Of a stretch of DNA of 64,000 nucleotides, positions 61,663-64,000 are shown one piece after another. The number at the start of each line of letters is the position of its first letter. Within the stretch, counting starts at the first letter, position 1. The DNA is from Natrinema amylolyticus_A (GTDB lineage Archaea; Halobacteriota; Halobacteria; Halobacteriales; Natrialbaceae), in contig NZ_JBHUDI010000003.1 in the NCBI RefSeq assembly GCF_042678045.1, positions 62,001-126,000 on the forward strand, in the 5' to 3' direction. A program made the position numbers and the translations under genes. The notes beneath the pieces were generated by a model. It saw only the letters and a list, made by a program, of their open reading frames with translations, ran no database searches and was not told the origin of the DNA.

Positions 61663-61727
61663 CATAAGACTGCATCTTATGCTAAGAAATTGGTACAGAA
61701 TATGTCTGGGCATTTTGCTTAGCAAAA
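61663..61727. promoter_or_regulatory. two palindromes in the divergent promoter of module A
   Basis: CATAAGA-CTGCA-TCTTATG (61663-61681) and TTTTGCT-T-AGCAAAA (61713-61727) are perfect inverted repeats in the 121-bp gap between the winged-helix start and the leader RNA. They are the natural operator candidates for the winged-helix protein. The second could also fold as an RNA hairpin. Confidence 0.55.
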
Positions 61728-61758
61728 CACTAAGTAGATGGCAGAAGTAGGCCTATAC

Positions 61759-61820
61759 GAGAAGCACGATGGCTGCAGAAACTCTGCGGCCCGGTGCTGG
61801 TACACCGGCCCGTGCTTCTC
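61759..61820 (+). ncRNA. structured leader RNA, copy A (three-way junction)
   Basis: Three helices fold without forcing. P1 is GAGAAGCAC with GTGCTTCTC (9 bp). P2 is GGCTGCAGA-AAC-TCTGCGGCC (9 bp, one U-G). P3 is CGGTG-CTGGTA-CACCG (5 bp, extendable by one). It ends 16 bases before the ATG at 61837. Copy B at 63854 has the same three helices with base changes on both sides of P1 and P2, so the fold, not just the sequence, is kept. It may act as a riboswitch-like or protein-bound leader controlling the small gene. No known class is recognised. Confidence 0.65.
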
Positions 61821-61836
61821 TGAGGAACGAGAAGCA

Positions 61837-61986
61837 ATGACGAATTCAACTACTGCCCTATTAAAACGTACTGACAACAAACAATGCGATCACGACTGGT
61901 GTGACGGTTTAACTGGTGATCGACTATCCTGCGTTGCGTGTTTTGAACCGTCGTCTAGCGAGGTGAGTAGTGAGAATGACCGCTGA
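61837..61986 (+). CDS. small Cys-rich protein (49 aa), module copy A
   Basis: It starts MTNSTTALLKRTDNKQCDHD and contains CDHDWCDGLTGDRLSCVACF, with four cysteines and His as a possible zinc site. The ATG at 61837 follows the structured leader; an in-frame ATG at 61738 would place the RNA inside the coding region and is not favoured. Its end overlaps the next gene by 11 bases. The related copy B starts at 63927. No named family; it resembles short haloarchaeal zinc-binding proteins. Confidence 0.6.
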   Translation: MTNSTTALLKRTDNKQCDHDWCDGLTGDRLSCVACFEPSSSEVSSENDR

Positions 61987-62380
61987 CAATCATCGTCATT
62001 CTTTCGCCAAAACAAGCTCAACGTATGAAAATGGTCGATCCGTTATCTCGACGCCGAAACAGGTTCTGCAGGGTCACCCTGTCGGATCCAGGTCAAATAC
62101 CACTCTTTGTATCGGATGTGGGATGGTACTACATGAGACAAATATTATGTTCGCGTACCCCTGCCGGTGTGCCGACTCCGTAGAATGGGATGTTCCACGG
62201 GTATACTGCTATGACTGTGCACCCGACAAGATCAGTTCACCCACGCTTGGCACGACGGAAGTGCTTGTTGGTGGTCGCCTTGGGACGATCGCATTTCCCA
62301 CGCCACGCAACCAGCAACTCTGTTTAACCGAACTCGCAACTCGAGCGCTTAGCCCGCCAGTGGAGGGATCAGCACTATGA
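61976..62380 (+). CDS. Cys-rich haloarchaeal protein, probable zinc-binding
   Basis: 134 residues: MTADNHRHSFAKTSSTYENG at the start, then LCIGCGMVLHETNIMFAYPC RCADS and VYCYDCAPDKI, giving two CxxC pairs and a CRC; this looks like a zinc-binding treble clef. The C-terminal part has PTLGTTEVLVGGRLGTIAFP. It overlaps both neighbours (11 bases upstream, ATGA downstream), so it is part of the operon with the HNH gene. The family is not known to me; such proteins occur near haloarchaeal mobile elements. Confidence 0.65.
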   Translation: MTADNHRHSFAKTSSTYENGRSVISTPKQVLQGHPVGSRSNTTLCIGCGMVLHETNIMFAYPCRCADSVEWDVPRVYCYDCAPDKISSPTLGTTEVLVGGRLGTIAFPTPRNQQLCLTELATRALSPPVEGSAL

Positions 62381-63099
62381 GGGCAATTTCAGAGATGCTA
62401 GAGCCTGCTGAGCAACCCCGCAAGAACGGTGCTGTGGAGTTCGACGATCCGACGACGCGAGGATACGAGTGGACAAAGCGCTCCAAGGAAATCAAGAAAC
62501 GAGACAACAAGGTCTGTCAACGCTGTGGCGATCACAACGGGAACTACGAGTATCACCCATTGGTGATGGAGACGCATCACATCGTTTCTGGAAAATATCT
62601 ACCCAAAGCGGATGCACGCGTCGACCTCAATCTTGTTACCGTCTGCGGGACGTGCCACAGTCATCTTGAGAGGGCACCCGTTGAACAGCAGTTCAAAGAA
62701 ATCGGTCGAGACAATGCTCTCACCATCCTTCGGACGCTAAAAGAGCAGGAATACTCACTCCACTTCCTGTGTCGCAATCTTGATTTGTCAGACGAACAGA
62801 TTCAGACGATCGTGCCGCAACTCGAGCAGATGAACTGCATAACGAGCCGAGGTAGCGCACGCTATCGGGCAACCTGCCCAGCAACGTCGAAATCAGCCGC
62901 TGAACGCGCAAGAGTGCAGTGGCACCTCGAACAGGAACGACGGCAGCAGCTCGAAACCGCACTCGAGAAATTTCGACGACAAGTTACCTGTGACCTTGAC
63001 GAGCTTGAGTACGCACTGGAATTGGGAGACGTTGAGCGATTTGAGTTAACACTCGAAAGAATACGGGACGCGCTTCGGATAATCCCTTCACAACAGTAG
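62377..63099 (+). CDS. HNH endonuclease-domain protein
   Basis: 240 residues. An HNH/McrA-type nuclease domain lies at about residues 30-105: WTKRSKEIKKRDNKVCQRCG with the first zinc cysteines, METHHIVSGKYLPKADARVD LNLVTVCGTCHSHLE with catalytic HH, the Asn (LNLV) and the second cysteine pair. The C-terminal 120 residues are helical (EQQFKEIGRDNALTILRTLK, LEQERRQQLETALEKFRRQV), with a possible winged-helix in SLHFLCRNLDLSDEQIQTIV. It is fused to no other known domain. In the operon with two Cys-rich proteins and a regulated leader it could be a defence or mobility nuclease (inference). Confidence 0.83.
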   Translation: MRAISEMLEPAEQPRKNGAVEFDDPTTRGYEWTKRSKEIKKRDNKVCQRCGDHNGNYEYHPLVMETHHIVSGKYLPKADARVDLNLVTVCGTCHSHLERAPVEQQFKEIGRDNALTILRTLKEQEYSLHFLCRNLDLSDEQIQTIVPQLEQMNCITSRGSARYRATCPATSKSAAERARVQWHLEQERRQQLETALEKFRRQVTCDLDELEYALELGDVERFELTLERIRDALRIIPSQQ

Positions 63100-63333
63100 C
63101 GCTCGAGCCGGGGCCACTTGCCTCAACGCGTTGCGCTATGCCTGTATGGGTGTCACTGGGCGCTAGCCGACCCTGGCGCGCTGGCGAGCGCCGGCGGTCC
63201 CAGCGCGGGCTGGCGCGTAACCCCGTTCGAGCGTGGCCGGGTCGCCAGCTACGGGACCTCTTACCGATTGTCGCTGCTGACCGGCCCGGGCCACAGCCCT
63301 CCCGAAGGAAGGAACCCAAGAGATTCCTCCGAT
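63100..63333. other. GC-rich stretch, possible structured RNA
   Basis: About 63150-63320 is far richer in GC than its surroundings and full of short complementary pieces (GGCGCGCTGGCGAGCGCC, CCCAGCGCGGGCTGGCGCG). It could encode an RNA, or be the 5' part of the frame that continues into the 42-aa gene. I cannot match it to RNase P RNA, SRP RNA or another known class. Confidence 0.3.
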
Positions 63334-63462
63334 ATGCTGCCGGTTCCCTTGGAAGTGCGGGCTGAACTCTCGAAGGCCGCGGCTGGCCGATATCTCATGG
63401 TAGGATTCCACGTCGTTCACGGTGAGGAGGAGGTCAAGCAAGCAACCCTCAAATATCACTAG
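63334..63462 (+). CDS. small protein (42 aa) after the HNH gene
   Basis: The frame starts MLPVPLEVRAELSKAAAGRY and ends LMVGFHVVHGEEEVKQATLK YH. It looks protein-like with a strand-helix pattern. The frame is open upstream to 63118 through GC-rich DNA, so the start could be further left. No family recognised. Confidence 0.4.
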   Translation: MLPVPLEVRAELSKAAAGRYLMVGFHVVHGEEEVKQATLKYH

Positions 63463-63508
63463 AATTCGCTGTATTTACTAACCTCGACACTATCTAGACT
63501 TATCCTCA

Positions 63509-63751
63509 TTACTCGTCGTGCGTCTCTTCCTCTCGAGGATCTTCGACGAGTTCGTACACACCTCGACCGATGTTCTGGACGTAGTCCGCAGCCTCGAGTA
63601 ACTGTAATCGCTGCTGAACATACTGCCGCGTAACATCTAACTCATCGGCGATGTTTGACGGTACGTTTCGTCCTTCTGTCAAGACATCGAGGATCTTGTC
63701 ATCAATCTCCTTTCGGTCGAGGCCCATTGACTGCTGGTTGCGTATCGACAT
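63509..63751 (-). CDS. small winged-helix DNA-binding protein, module copy B
   Basis: 80 residues starting MSIRNQQSMGLDRKEIDDKI LDVLTEGRNVPSNIADELDV TRQYVQQRLQLLEAADYV and ending NIGRGVYELVEDPREE. The winged helix and the ending VEDPR-E parallel the regulator at 61395. MGLDRKE at residue 9 is an alternative start. It is divergent from the second copy of the structured leader, with an 11-bp inverted repeat between them. Confidence 0.77.
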   Translation of the reverse strand: MSIRNQQSMGLDRKEIDDKILDVLTEGRNVPSNIADELDVTRQYVQQRLQLLEAADYVQNIGRGVYELVEDPREEETHDE

Positions 63752-63785
63752 AGATGATTGTTGTTTTCACAGCGGCAAGAGCATT

Positions 63786-63822
63786 ACTATCGTCCAGGGT
63801 TTCGTAATTGACGATAGTAAAC
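63786..63822. promoter_or_regulatory. inverted repeat in the divergent promoter of module B
   Basis: TTACTATCGTC and GACGATAGTAA form perfect 11-bp arms separated by 15 bases. The sequence differs from the palindromes of module A, so each regulator may have its own operator. Confidence 0.55.
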
Positions 63823-63853
63823 TATAAGCGAATAACGGAACCACTGTAGAGTA

Positions 63854-63914
63854 GAGGCACAGGTTGGCTACAGAATGTCTGTGGCCCGGTGTTCCAGCAC
63901 CGGACCCGTGCCTT
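63854..63914 (+). ncRNA. structured leader RNA, copy B (three-way junction)
   Basis: P1 is GAGGCAC with GTGCCTT (7 bp, one G-U). P2 is GGCTACAGA-ATG-TCTGTGGCC (9 bp). P3 is CGGTG-TTCCAG-CACCG. Compared with copy A, P1 has A-U changed to G-C and P2 has G-C changed to A-U with both partners altered, while the P3 loop differs freely. The ATG of the next gene follows 12 bases later. Confidence 0.65.
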
Positions 63915-63926
63915 AGGCTAAAGGCA

Positions 63927-64000
63927 ATGTCAACTACGACTACTACGCACGAAACAATTTCGGATGGACAGCAGGACGACATCGTCCTCGAGCAATCGGG
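63927..64000 (+). CDS. small gene of module copy B, 5' part
   Basis: The frame starts MSTTTTTHETISDGQQDD and is open at the window edge. The Thr-rich start matches the Thr/Ser-rich start of the copy A protein (MTNSTTA). Its remaining sequence, including any zinc cysteines, is outside the window. Confidence 0.5.
   Translation, partial: MSTTTTTHETISDGQQDDIVLEQS

Noticed and set aside
63110..63330. RNase P RNA or SRP RNA
   Set aside because: The GC-rich block lacks the conserved core sequences of either RNA that I could look for by eye.

Overview
The window is haloarchaeal chromosomal DNA. Proteins are strongly acidic, most start codons sit about 25 bp behind an archaeal TATA/BRE (leaderless transcription), and the hallmark genes are haloarchaeal: an S-layer glycoprotein with a PGF-CTERM tail, AglJ, AglM, AglF, an STT3-family transferase and haloarchaeal transposases. 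The closest fit is the Natrinema/Haloterrigena/Natronorubrum group of Natrialbales. Genus is an inference from gene content, not proven.

Layout. 0-12.3 kb is ordinary GC-rich backbone: a RidA end; a thioredoxin-like protein, COG0701 permease and ArsR regulator with matching promoters; an acyltransferase; an arylsulfotransferase-like protein; a two-domain VOC protein; an ApbE/ferric-reductase-like operon; and small regulators. 12.4-17 kb holds aglJ, a decayed aglM copy and the S-layer glycoprotein gene. 17.4-22.4 kb is a TetR-controlled RND exporter. 22.4-26.1 kb has gene remnants, a type IV pilin gene and two complete insertion sequences with target duplications.

26.2-61.1 kb is a large surface-glycan locus. 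High-GC flanks (aglM, aglF and a polyprenyl glycosylphosphotransferase on the left; rmlC-rmlA-rmlD-rmlB, an epimerase and an STT3-like oligosaccharyltransferase on the right) enclose an AT-rich, transposon-riddled core (about 34.4-53.8 kb). The core holds glycosyltransferases of GT2, GT4, GT61, GT-C and DUF616 type, a methyltransferase, a UDP-xylose-synthase-like enzyme and a Wzx-type flippase. Together they could make UDP-glucuronate and dTDP-rhamnose, build a lipid-linked oligosaccharide, flip it, and transfer it to secreted proteins such as the S-layer protein. The core looks like an exchangeable cassette.

Two nested transposon stacks can be resolved. At 35.3-38.1 kb an ISH8-type element sits inside an unidentified insert that splits an IS1595-type element. 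At 40.7-44.7 kb an IS701-type element flanked by AACTTATC carries an IS5-like element in its left terminal repeat and an IS630 element in its transposase gene.

61.4-64.0 kb carries the most unusual signal. A divergent module occurs twice: a small winged-helix gene on one strand and, on the other, a small gene (Cys-rich in the first copy) preceded by a roughly 60-nt three-way-junction RNA. The two RNA copies show compensatory base changes. The first copy continues into a Cys-rich protein and an HNH endonuclease.
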